Shown in pieces: positions 1-13,714 of a DNA stretch of 26,775 nucleotides. The notes beneath the pieces were generated by a model that saw nothing but the letters and a program-made list of their open reading frames with translations, was not told where the DNA came from and searched no databases. A program made the position numbers and the translations under genes. The stretch is taken from assembly GCA_015679605.1 (NCBI GenBank), contig JAAAVE010000036.1, positions 15,973 to 42,747 of the forward strand. Direction: 5' to 3'. This DNA is from Podila epigama. Lineage: Eukaryota; Mortierellomycota; Mortierellomycetes; Mortierellales; Mortierellaceae. Numbering within the stretch: position 1 is the stretch's first letter; each line of letters opens with the position of its first letter.

Positions 1-167
1 AAAAAAAAAAAAAAAAAAAAAAAATGTAAAATACAAAAACAAAGAAAAAACTGATGGAATGGGGGTATACACGAACAATAAAATAAATAAACTCACTTGC
101 AAAGTAATTTAAAAAAAAAAAAATAAACCTTGTTTTTTTGGATTGGGTGAACAAGTAACTTTTGTAG

Positions 168-344
168 TAACAGGCAAGTTAACCGACAGGTTATCCAACA
201 GGAGAACAGACAGATTAACCGACAAGTAACCGACAGGTAACAGACAGGTAACATACAGGTAACATACAGGTAACAGACAGGTAACGAGGGAACAAAGGCA
301 ACGGCAACAAGGCAACGAGGGAACAAAGGCAACGGCAACAAGGC
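168..344. repeat. Compound tandem repeat: 11-12-mers then a 31-mer duplicated
   Basis: From about 168 to 282 the sequence is built from degenerate 11-12 base units of the form TAACNGACAGG, roughly nine copies; the last five are nearly identical. This passes directly into two exact copies of a 31-base unit (283-313 and 314-344) beginning AACGAGGGAACAAAGGC. The second block reuses the AAC/GGC vocabulary of the first. It does not resemble fungal telomere repeats (TTAGGG). It looks like an intergenic minisatellite. Confidence 0.85.
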
Positions 345-692
345 AACTTACTAACAGGCATGTCCAGTTCCAGTCAGTCTCTCATCATTGAAGGACAACA
401 AAGGACAACGGTCGACAATAACGCTCAACCGTTTGGTTAGGGGTGAATTTAATATTAATGCAGGTGTGTGAATAATGCGTGTGTGTGTGTGTGTGTGTGT
501 CCGTCTCTTTTGAAAAGTCATCTCCGATCTCTTTTTTTTTTTCTTTCGTTCCTTTTCGCAAAAATACAAATAGACCGACCGATTGTAATTGCAATGAGTA
601 TGAGTAGTATATCCATCCATCCACACTCCACACCCACTCACCTTCACATTCACATTCACCTTCACTCACTCCCATTATCCCATCTTCACCAT

Positions 693-732
693 GCCATGTT
701 GCCATGTTGCCATGCTGCCATGTAGACATGTA
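693..732. repeat. Octamer tandem repeat (GCCATGTT-type), 5 copies
   Basis: Five consecutive 8-base units: GCCATGTT twice, GCCATGCT, GCCATGTA and GACATGTA. The copies drift gradually along the array, as expected for a slippage-generated microsatellite. No gene overlaps it. Confidence 0.85.
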
Positions 733-1011
733 GACAGACACACATACACCTACACTCAAGCATATCAATCAAAAAAAAAGATGGTATCACCCACAACTCA
801 ACATTCATACATTCAAACAACAATATTCAACCGTTCAAAATTAACTTTCTTTTTTCCATCCTTTGCGGCGGATGGTAAAAATAGGTATCTCATATCGTAT
901 CATCCATCCCATCCATCCATCCCATTGTATAATCTCTTCATTCCTTTCTAGTCTCTCTTGTCCATTCACCAATTTACGAGCATTCATTATACCCCTTGTT
1001 CATCTTTCTAT

Positions 1012-1053
1012 CCATGTCCCATGTCCCATGTCCCATGTCCTATGTCCTATGTC
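1012..1053. repeat. Heptamer tandem repeat (CCATGTC), 6 copies
   Basis: Four exact copies of CCATGTC followed by two of CTATGTC, 42 bases in all. Non-coding and in the same intergenic block as the 693-732 octamer array, which shares the CCATGT core. Confidence 0.9.
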
Positions 1054-1824
1054 ATTCACTCATTCTCCAACACTTTACATGGTTGTTTCTACATTAAAAT
1101 ACCCAAAGGAAATAATAATACAGCCATTGTCATTATTTACACCCTATTTTGGTTAACAATTTGCCCTCGTCCCCCATATCGCAACAGGCAGGGTTCACTC
1201 TTACTCAAAATTGACGCATGTTTTAACACCCTGTTTCCCCCCCTCCCCTTCCCCTGGTCTCTCTCGTGGCCCACATCATCTCTTCGCTACGTGAAATGAA
1301 TGTAAACGTGTTCTTGTATGCAAATGTGTGTGACGATTGTAAAACCAGCTGAAAAAGGATATGGCCGCCCGAGGTGAATGAGGGCTCTCTCTCTCTCTCT
1401 CTTTGCTTGTCATCCATCTCTCCATGGACATCACGTAACAAACATTTTTTTTTTTCATTGTTGCCCTTGCCATCGATCGTAATCGATGTGTGTGTGTGCG
1501 TGAAGCAATTTGTAACCCGATGAACGCTCTTTTGTCAAGTGGTCTGCTGACTTTTTTTTTTTTTTTATCCTGCTCTTTTGGCCATAGATATACAAATCTT
1601 CAAATCTATACTCATCGACATACCGACATATCGATTCATCCTGTTTTGCTCTGATGCTCTACCCTACAATTCCATTGATACCTTCCTTCAACATTGTCTA
1701 AAAAGCGTGATTGGGAAAAAATGATAGAGTATGTGCCACGTGGTTAGAATCCCCCTGGTCACCTCACTCAGAGTTTCCATGTCAACAGTATGCATGTCAA
1801 ATAAAGAATACAAAAAAAGGCCCA

Positions 1825-2701
1825 TTACAAGCAAAATAACTCTACCTGATCAAAGAGATAGAGACCAAGTGCATCGCCACCAACACGATTCAACTGGGTA
1901 ATGAGCTTGGAAATATCCTCGATCGAATGGGTTTGCTCCTTGAGGAACTTTGACCTCACCTGCATGACAAACTCGGCATCATGTTGCTCCTCGGCCAAGG
2001 ACTCGATGCGCAACAAGCTCTTGTTCACGTCCTTTTCCAGCTGTAGCGCAGACTCTAAAAAAAATAAATCAATTGATATGTTGCCACCCAGAAAAAAGAC
2101 AAATATGACGTCAATGTCAACATGCTGGTGACATTGACCGAGCAAATAAGCTCGCAAAACGAGACTGTTGTTCAAGCTATTCACTCTTTACAGCCCTTTC
2201 CTCTGTAGGGCAAATAGAAAATCATCCACATGACAATACATGGCAAATAACCAAAACATACCAACAGCATTCTTGGCTGACCGCCATTCAAACTCGGGAG
2301 CTGGCACTGTCTGGAGGATAACTTTGCCTCCGCGTTGGTTCTGGTAGTTGATAAGGGACTGTGCATGTTCTCGTTCCTATTTTTTCAAGATACAATTCAC
2401 ACGCCATAGATTGTCAGATACAGTACGATATGGCTAGTTCCCTGGCTAAAGAGAACAATGACTCGGACAAACAGACTAGAGGAAGTGAACGACTCGGACA
2501 AAGAGACTAGGAGTGGTAGACAAACGTTACCTCTTCGGCCTGTTCCTTAAAAAACTTTTCAAGGCCAGGAAGCGCCAAAGAGTCACCTCCGAGGTAAGCT
2601 GCAATGGCGAGGTATGTCTGAGCAGCGGTGAGCTCCATTGAAATTTGCAGGTTAATGGCGTCCTCGACGACATTAGAAAAGTTTTGCTTTGCAAGGGACA
2701 T
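1825..2701 (-). CDS. Ferritin, ferroxidase (H-type) subunit
   Basis: Ferritin forms a 24-subunit cage that oxidises Fe(II) and stores iron as a ferric mineral. The model has three exons on the minus strand: 2701-2531, 2376-2262 and 2054-1825. This gives 171 residues, the usual family length. Introns are GT-AG and frame is kept (phases 0 and 1). The full H-type ferroxidase centre is visible: E23, Y30, E58, H61 (in EEREHA), E102 (in LEKDVN) and Q136 (in LKEQ), matching human FTH1 E27, Y34, E62, H65, E107 and Q141. No signal or transit peptide is obvious, so it is probably cytosolic. The start is the only Met before the first helix. The last residues after YLFDQ (VELFCL) read through a possible GTAGAG donor, so the exact C-terminus is uncertain. 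The gene is divergent from the kinase gene. Family assignment is very sure. Confidence 0.95.
2460..2510. repeat. 20-mer direct repeat inside ferritin intron 1
   Basis: Two copies of a 20-base unit starting GACTCGGACAAA (2460-2479 and 2491-2510) differ at one position and repeat with a 31-base period. They lie in the first ferritin intron (2530-2377), close to its 5' splice site. It is probably a local duplication, and no function is visible. Confidence 0.8.
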
Positions 2702-4244
2702 TATGAATTTCGTTTTTTCTTATTGTGTTCTGAGGTATGTATGTGTGTGTGTGTGTGTGTGTGTTGTGAAGAATGTTTGGTTGGGTTGAAAGGTGAAGCA
2801 AAGGAAGAAGGTAATGACAGAAAAGGGCGAAACAAAAAAGGCAAAAAAAAAAGAAGAGACATCCTACGCACGCTCATGTCACAGGTCACGGGAAGACAAT
2901 GAGACATGGCGCCCCCACCCACTCAAATGTCGTGTCATTCATGTTCCACTGAGTGCATGGTGACACTATGGTCAAAGCGCAAATTCAGGCCATAAAAAAC
3001 ATCCTTCACCTCATTCCAAATCGACACATTTGAAAACGACTTGATTTTATGCTCACATCCCAAATCCATGACCCCTAACATCAAGGCGTCGTCATTGCAG
3101 TCATTGTAGTCAAAAGAGAACTCATACACAAACTCACATACTCACACACACACACGTACACACACCACCAAAAAAAAAAAAAAAAAATAGTTTATGCATG
3201 GTGGTTGTAACTGAATACGGTGTTGTTCTGTCTCTATTCTTGGTGTGAATGTGTGAATGAGCAAGAGTGCATGCGTTGTTGCGTTGGCGTGGAGTGGTAT
3301 GAGTGAGGACTGATGTGTGTAATGTGTGAAATGTGTTTAATAATAATTGATAGGTGATGTAAGAAAGAGCACCCTTCAGAGACTTTCATCAAACCACTTT
3401 TTTTTTATCTCATCACACATCACATCTCACACATCGCACGTTGCATTATTATTACATCTCTCATCCCGTTTGCATCGCATCTTCATCACTTCTTTGCATC
3501 ACATCTTTGCTTTCCCTCGTTCTTTTTCTGGTCTCTCTTCTGCTCTCTTCGCTCTCACACATGCACTTCTCTGTTCTTTCTTCTTCTCTCATAATCATCC
3601 ACCATCAGTGAGCTGTTTCTTTTGTTTTCTTTCAGCACTCATCAAGATACATTTATAACACTCACACTCGCTCATTCATTCAATTAATCCATCATCTTCA
3701 TCTTCATCATCAAGCATCATCAAGCATCATCCATCCATCCATTCATCCATCCATCTACTCCCTCCCTCCCTCCCATGCTCAACACCACCACCACTACCAC
3801 TACCATAGATACAACGTCACCAACAACTGCAACCACAACTGCACCCATCCCTGTTCGACACGGACACTAGTTATCACTCGCAATCAGTAATGACCCACCA
3901 TCGCACATCCCGTCTATTAATGTCATTCCCATTCATACACACATCCACCACTATTCTACCCCCCCTTTCACCGTTTTTTTTTTATTTTTCTTGCTTGCAC
4001 TATTTCCTTTCTGTCTCTCTCTGTCTCTGTCTCTCTGTCTCTCCCTCTCTATCTCTCTATCTATCCATCTCGCTCACGTATTCATTGTCGTTCGTTTCCA
4101 TCTGTTCGAATTCGTTTCCAACTGAACCAAACACAACAGCAACAATAACAAACCCCCCTCCTCCTCCTTCACATTCATTTCTGTTTGCGTCTGCATCCCC
4201 TTCCTCCTCCTCCCCTCCTCTTACCTCTAAGAAAGCCACTAACG
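2702..4244. promoter_or_regulatory. Divergent intergenic region between ferritin and kinase
   Basis: This 1.5 kb separates two divergent starts and must contain both promoters and 5' UTRs. It carries a GT microsatellite right upstream of ferritin (2742-2764), an A-rich block near 2830-2850, a CA run and an A run near 3143-3187, CATC/CATCAT repeats (about 3690-3755), and a long pyrimidine region (about 3960-4063) of the kind common upstream of fungal start codons. One non-repetitive island (2935-3129) is open on the minus strand; see the findings. No TATA box could be assigned with confidence. Confidence 0.5.
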
Positions 4245-8555
<4,311 letters not shown>

Positions 8556-8796
8556 ATAGACAATATCATATTTTTTTCTTCATTGTACTCTTCCAATGCG
8601 TTTATTTTTTTTTTTCTGTTCTTGTGTTATTATTATGTCTATGTCAAGTCATGAAATTATTTGACCTGAAGCGTAAAAAAAAAAATAGTCGCCACCGAAT
8701 TTCTGAAAAATGAGCTTTTTATTTTTCTTCCTCCCTTTTTTCTCCCTCGTTCTCTGTCTCTCACCTCGTTCATCTTCTCGCTCTCTCTCTTTTCCA

Positions 8797-11700
8797 ATGT
8801 CATCCACAGTTCCACAGAATGACATTTCAGAGCCTAATACATCACTAGCCGGCGCCGTGACAACATTGTCTGCCACGAGTACTTCTACAGTGAATCCAGT
8901 CAACACCTTGAACTCGTCCCTGAAACGCATTAGACTGAATGACTCGCGGGATGAACACAACAACTCTCGAGGATCTGATGAATCTTTGGAATCGGTATGC
9001 ATAAAAAGGAAAAAATGAATGGTCCATTTCATTTTGGATCTAGATTCTTAAGGAAGGCTTTAACATGGCATTGTTGGAGTTCTTTGAACACCGTATTGAC
9101 CCTCACTCTTCTTTTTTTATTTTTAATTTTCTACTTTCGTACTTAATAGGGTGTTGTGGACCTGACCAAAGATAGTGACAAGAATGATGCGATGCTAGAG
9201 ACAGGACTCCCGAGTCCAAAGAAAGTGCGAAGAACGGTAAAAGAGTTTTTTTCAAAAATAAGCTATTCTGAAGGTCCCTCAGTTGGATACCGTACGAAAA
9301 AAAAGCTTGAGCTCAATTTTTTTTTTTTTTTTTTTGCACCTTTGTCTTTATGGGATCCTGGTATGCAATAGGTGGACTCGAACACTAAGGAGGAGGAGGA
9401 AGATGATGACATGGATGACTTTGCAGGATCGAGTCGTACAACGGCGGTTCAGGAAAACACAGCTCGACCTGTAGGATCACTGTTTACCATGATCAGCACT
9501 CAAACCAGTAGTAGTACTACATCCTCTTCTGCTTCCACCAACAACAACAACAGTAACAGCAACAGCAGTGGTAGTAGTAATATCCATCATACAAGCCAAT
9601 CGACATCAAGCGCCACCAAATCGAGCTTTACAACAACAACAACAAAGACTTTTACAACGAGTAAACCATCCAAGGCATCTAGAACTGGCAATGGTATGGA
9701 AGACGTGTTTACACATGAGCAAGTCCGAAGTTGGTCCGAGGTGCGTATCAAGACATGGGAGCACCGTCGAACAAATACTGAAGGATTTTATTATCGATTT
9801 GTGGGTAAGTTTCTTTTATATGCCTTCATATTTTATTACGCTGCTGTTGGAGTCTGATGATATGGGAAGAAGAACTCATCAAGACTCAAACCCTTCATTT
9901 CACCCATTAAAAAATAATATCTCTCAAACTACTTAGATCCCACGGAAGGTCAACAAAACGGTGCCTGGAGCAAAAAATCGCACCAAGAGTTTATGGAACG
10001 ATTGGAGGAATGGAAGGCGAGAGGTATTCGGATTGGTACATCTTGGGGAGTTTTCAGTATAGGAGTGAGCCATAAGGCCGGATACCAGTGTAGCTCGTAT
10101 TATCGAAAACTTTTGGAGAACAAGACGTTGACTGACCCAGCTTATGCCTGGGAGAATGGGAAGCTGGTCATGGTTCAAAAGTCGAGTGGTGGTGAGATGG
10201 CCCACAGTGGACTCAGTACTCGCTGGGATACGGAGGAAGTCAAGGAGATTGAAGCCAATATTACTCGCTGGATCAAGGAGTATCATAGCAATGGTAGTGC
10301 TGGTCGCCTAACGGCGGTGCCCAAGACCAAGCGCGTAGAATCAGGTGGCTCGAGTGCGTCGACGCCAAAGACAACGACCACGACAGTGACCAGGGTGACG
10401 GGTGGCATGTTCAGACCCACCACAGAGGCACCACGTGTGAAAGCCACGACAGCACCAGCGGTTCCCAAGGCTCTGTCTCTACGACCCAGCAAACAACCCA
10501 TTAGCGAGAGCGAAATGATACCCGTCGTCAATATCGACGATAAGCTCGCTGAGTATTCTTCTTTTATGAGGTATGGGCGCTTGTCATTACTCTCTGTTTG
10601 TCTTGGCGACATCATTCCTTTTTTTATCTATTGAACGACTAGCAAACATGGAAAAATGGTTCGACCTTCATTTTGACAACTTGAGACTTTTTTTTTGATA
10701 GGAAATCGACTAGCACGTCGAGTGGACCCAACAAGATCCGGCAAAGTATTTCTCTGACTGTTCCTGCCACAGTTCATACGGCAACATCGATACCTGCACG
10801 AGGTGTGGTACCGATCGAGGTGCGAAAATCACCATTGGCGACAAGTACGACCAAAGGACAGACGGGGTTGTCACTCTTTTGGAAGAATATTCGGCCGGCA
10901 CGCGTTGAATGTCCGGATTCATTGATTGCAAAGTATATTATTCCAAAGGATGTTGAGCTCCGTCCTACATGGGCACATAGGATCCAACCTGTGACAGAGC
11001 AACAGGATGATGAGTCGATGGTTGCAGGCTCCATGTAAGTTGGTGGTTTTTATTATTGTTATTGAGATTTGATTCATTGTGTCGTTTGGCAAAATGCGGC
11101 TTTTTCTTTATCATTGAAGTGCTGATGTGTCTAACACATCTTTTTTTTTCTTTCCTTACCACTTGAAATATCTTCAGCCATAAAGAAGTCAGGAACATGG
11201 CGACATTTGACTGGGCTAGTTTATCAACAGATTTTGATGAGCCTGTGAACGATATTCAGGGCATTATGGCGGATCCTCCGTGGAACTTTATTGTTGAAGA
11301 TGGACGAAATGACGGAGCTTGCAGACTGACCACCAAAGCCTTTGTATGTTGCTGCTGCTTCTTATTGTTGTTGTTGTTGTTTTCCACTCTTGAACGCTCT
11401 TCGCCATGAAGGTCATATAGCTGTTCATGGTACTTTTTGTTTTTTGAGAAATGTCTTGAAACGTATTCTTACTTTTCTCATTGCCTTGGCGGATATTAGG
11501 GAAAAATTATGGAAAAGGCTCTGGAGTTGATGCCAAGCGGCATTGCCTGTGTATGGACACATAAGGCGATCCTTCCAGAAGTTGTCAGTATCATGCACGG
11601 ACTAGGTATGTTGTGTTCCTGATAAAATACAGAGTCCTTGTGTATGTCTAGAAACAGAAATAGTAAACAAACAACCCCTGACCAACTGTTTTATAACCTT

Positions 11701-12465
11701 GCTCTGTGCCTCTTTTACCAAAAAAAAAAAAAAAGGCTGTCGATACGTTGAGAACTTGGTGTGGTACAAGATTGCGTTGAACAACACAAACTTGGACCGA
11801 GCCTCGCCATACTTTCGGACATCCAAGGAGATTCTTCTCATGTTCAAGAAGGTTAGTGAATGATGTTGTTTCAGAGGTGGACTTTGCTATCTATACATTG
11901 CCCTTGACCGTATTCCTGACATATCCCAACATGAACCAAAAACTCGTTTTGCTTAAAATAGGGTGATGGGTTTGATATCCGCCATCAGAGAACAGCGGAT
12001 GTGATTATGGATTATGAAAAGCCAACGAGTACATGGATTGAAGAGGATTATACGGAGCCCAAGCCAGCAGCTGTCTATGAGATGATGGAGATTCTTCTAC
12101 CAGATGCACGTCATATGCCCGAGGCTGGTCGAGGGAGGTTGTTGGAGATATGGGCCAAGAATGATCCAGAGTATAGACGTCCTGGATGGTTTAGTGTTCA
12201 TGAAGTGAAGGGCGGTGATGTATCGGATGACGTTGAGAGTGGCGAAGGAGAGGAAGGAGAAGGAAAGAAGGCTGCTGATGTGGAGCAGCCGGAGGAAGAG
12301 ATGACGAAGGTAGAGATGAAGGACAAGGAGGACAATGGAATGGTGATTGAGATTCGGGACGATGACTCTGACGAAAAGAGTGATGATCTCGATGTACTCT
12401 TGAGGCAGGATCCTGACGCGTTGGAAGAAACACTGCGTGATGCCGAGATGGATCTTGACGCGTAA
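8797..12465 (+). CDS. MT-A70 family adenine methyltransferase with Myb-like domain (candidate DNA or RNA m6A writer)
   Basis: Nine exons: 8797-8994, 9150-9236, 9372-9804, 9937-10570, 10702-11034, 11178-11343, 11500-11605, 11736-11851 and 11962-12465, giving 858 residues in frame throughout. The C-terminal domain is MT-A70: catalytic DPPW at D594-W597, followed by CVWTHKAI, ENLVWYK and a TSKEILLMFKKG strand, as in enzymes transferring methyl from S-adenosylmethionine to adenine N6. A Myb/SANT-like helix-turn-helix sits at about 248-298 (W250, W265, W276, then GYQCSSYYRKLL). Low-complexity Ser/Thr/Asn linkers lie between, and the tail (about 770-858) is strongly acidic. The DPPW motif excludes a METTL14-type dead paralogue. 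The MTA1/AMT clade of ciliates and early-diverging fungi is the best guess, but METTL3- or METTL4-like cannot be excluded by eye. The gene follows the kinase by 241 bp, same strand. An in-frame ATG at 8710 would add a hydrophobic stretch and is judged to be leader. Confidence 0.85.
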
Positions 12466-12641
12466 AAATATGTTGTGCGTCAATGGGGGGGAGGTTAATA
12501 TCTCAAAGTAGATCTACCTCACATTTGCCTTGCCCTGCCTTGCCTTGCCTTACCTCCTCTTTTTTTTTTTACCCTGTTGTTTATTTCATGATAGATATTG
12601 ATTTTTTTTATTTATTTTTTATTGATGGGAAAAGAAAAGCC

Positions 12642-13289
12642 CTAGATGACATGAGCGTTTTGAACGTATTGTTGTTGTCTCTGAAACTCTGACTTTAACT
12701 TTTCCTGAACATTGCTCAAGAACTTTGAGATGGGATCGTTATGACGAGCAGAGTTGTAAGAACTGTAAGGGCGTCCATCGTCTTCACCGACGGAGGTGAC
12801 GTTGAAGATGAACCAGAGGAGGGTTGTGAGGGCCGTGATCATGATGGAGACTTTGATGAGGTTGATGACAGAACGGATGATCCAGCAGATAAAGCCATAG
12901 ACGATACGGAAAACGAGATAGGAGAGTAAAGCGACAGCGATATAAGTTGTCAAAGGGGTATCGGCCCCTGTGACGGAACTAAAGACCGAGTTGAGGGTAG
13001 CAAATGTTGTAGCGAGATAGTTGAGGAGTTGGGATTGAAGCGAGGTTGAATCATAGTCATGCTTGAAATTGAAATGTTCACGATAAGAAGAGAAGCGTTG
13101 TTGGTTGTGGTGTTCCTGTTGGTATTGAGAATAAGCATTGTGTTTGAATTGAGTATGCGAGACAGTATCGACGACGGAGGTGGCAGCGTTCACGGCGAGG
13201 TTGAAGACGGCCAAGATGCCTGCGACGGTGTTGTTGCCGAGGATATTGGAGAGAATGGGTAAAGCGCCTTCAAAGATTGGTTGGTTCAT
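12642..13289 (-). CDS. Small membrane protein, possibly APQ12-like (nuclear envelope/pore biogenesis)
   Basis: A single uninterrupted frame of 215 residues with ATG at 13289 and stop TAG at 12642. The N-terminal half is soluble-looking, with a moderately hydrophobic start and a Gln/His/Tyr-rich segment (about 47-75). Two strongly hydrophobic helices follow at about 114-136 (TYIAVALLSYLVFRIVYGF) and about 145-167 (VSIMITALTTLLWFIFNV), joined by a short amphipathic link (IRSVINLIK). The C-terminus is polar and basic. Two close helices with an amphipathic connector resemble APQ12-family proteins, which act at the nuclear envelope/ER in pore assembly and lipid homeostasis. This is a fold-level impression, not a motif match. 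It lies tail-to-tail with the methyltransferase (176 bp) and head-to-head with the TMEM184-like gene (425 bp). Real coding status is likely; function is uncertain. Confidence 0.7.
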   Translation of the reverse strand: MNQPIFEGALPILSNILGNNTVAGILAVFNLAVNAATSVVDTVSHTQFKHNAYSQYQQEHHNQQRFSSYREHFNFKHDYDSTSLQSQLLNYLATTFATLNSVFSSVTGADTPLTTYIAVALLSYLVFRIVYGFICWIIRSVINLIKVSIMITALTTLLWFIFNVTSVGEDDGRPYSSYNSARHNDPISKFLSNVQEKLKSEFQRQQQYVQNAHVI

Positions 13290-13714
13290 TGTTGGTTAAT
13301 GGATGGAATGGGATGGTTTGTGGGAAGAGAAGAGAAGAATGGGATGATGAATGAATGGGATGATGAATGAATGGGATGAATGGAAAAGAAGAAAAAAAGA
13401 TTGTGTGACTTGTAGACGCGTTTTTTTCTCTCTCTTTGTTCTCATTTTGCCACGTTCTACCCGCTGACACTTTTTTTTGTGTGGCTGGGACACAATTCTG
13501 GGAATATGGGAGGGGAACAGACCTCGAGGGGCAGAGGGCTGGACCTTCCCTACTCGACTCGGCTTGACTCGACTTGGCTTGACTCGAACTCAACTTGACT
13601 CGCCTCACAAAAAAAAATGTAGCCCCGTCTGTGTCACAAAATAAAAAAAAATCGTTGTGAATTCCTCATTTTATTCTATTCTTCAATTCATCCACCCACA
13701 AAAAAAAAAAAAAA
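13290..13714. promoter_or_regulatory. Bidirectional promoter region between APQ12-like and TMEM184-like genes
   Basis: Divergent starts 425 bp apart. Visible elements are GGGATGAATGAA repeats (13340-13380) close to the minus-strand gene, an ACGCGT hexamer running into T7 and CT repeats (13416-13432), four CTTGACTCG/CTCGACTCG elements (13553-13602), and a 15-base A run ending directly at the plus-strand ATG (13700-13714). ACGCGT is the MBF/MCB core in yeast and CGCG next to poly(dA:dT) is an Rsc3-type promoter feature there. Whether either holds in this organism is inference. Confidence 0.55.
13553..13602. repeat. Cluster of four C(T/C)TGACTCG-like elements
   Basis: Units at 13553-13561 (CTCGACTCG), 13563-13571, 13578-13586 and 13594-13602 (all three CTTGACTCG), spaced 10, 15 and 16 bases apart. 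They sit in a divergent promoter. TGACTC is the core of bZIP (AP-1/Gcn4) sites, but the flanking G departs from the TGACTCA consensus. It could equally be a degenerate minisatellite. Confidence 0.6.

Larger units (their letters stand above)
1..1824. other. Intergenic region, simple-sequence rich, no gene seen
   Basis: No convincing coding sequence is visible. The open frames here run through poly-T, GT, CATT and CT repeats and have no domain-like composition. The stretch opens with a 24-base A run, then holds a tandem-repeat block (168-344), a GT microsatellite (479-500), an octamer repeat (693-732), a heptamer repeat (1012-1053) and CT runs near 1385-1402. The part next to 1824 is probably the 3' UTR and downstream flank of the minus-strand ferritin gene. 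Confidence 0.7.

Noticed and set aside
283-344. Possible CRISPR-like repeat arrangement at the left end
   Set aside because: The units are directly adjacent tandem copies with no spacers, and the genome is eukaryotic.
4185-4244. Upstream extension of the kinase frame beginning at 4185
   Set aside because: It begins with TTG rather than ATG and translates a pyrimidine-rich leader as Pro/Leu repeats. The first ATG in frame is at 4245.
8710-8796. In-frame ATG 29 codons upstream of the methyltransferase start, giving a hydrophobic signal-peptide-like N-terminus
   Set aside because: The hydrophobic run is just the T-rich leader translated, and a secretion signal does not fit a methyltransferase with a DNA-binding domain. 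The ATG at 8797 is preferred, though 8710 cannot be fully excluded.
10655-10670. GGTTCGA strings resembling a tRNA B box (also near 21049 and 23371)
   Set aside because: No A box at the right distance and no cloverleaf folding was found for any of them.
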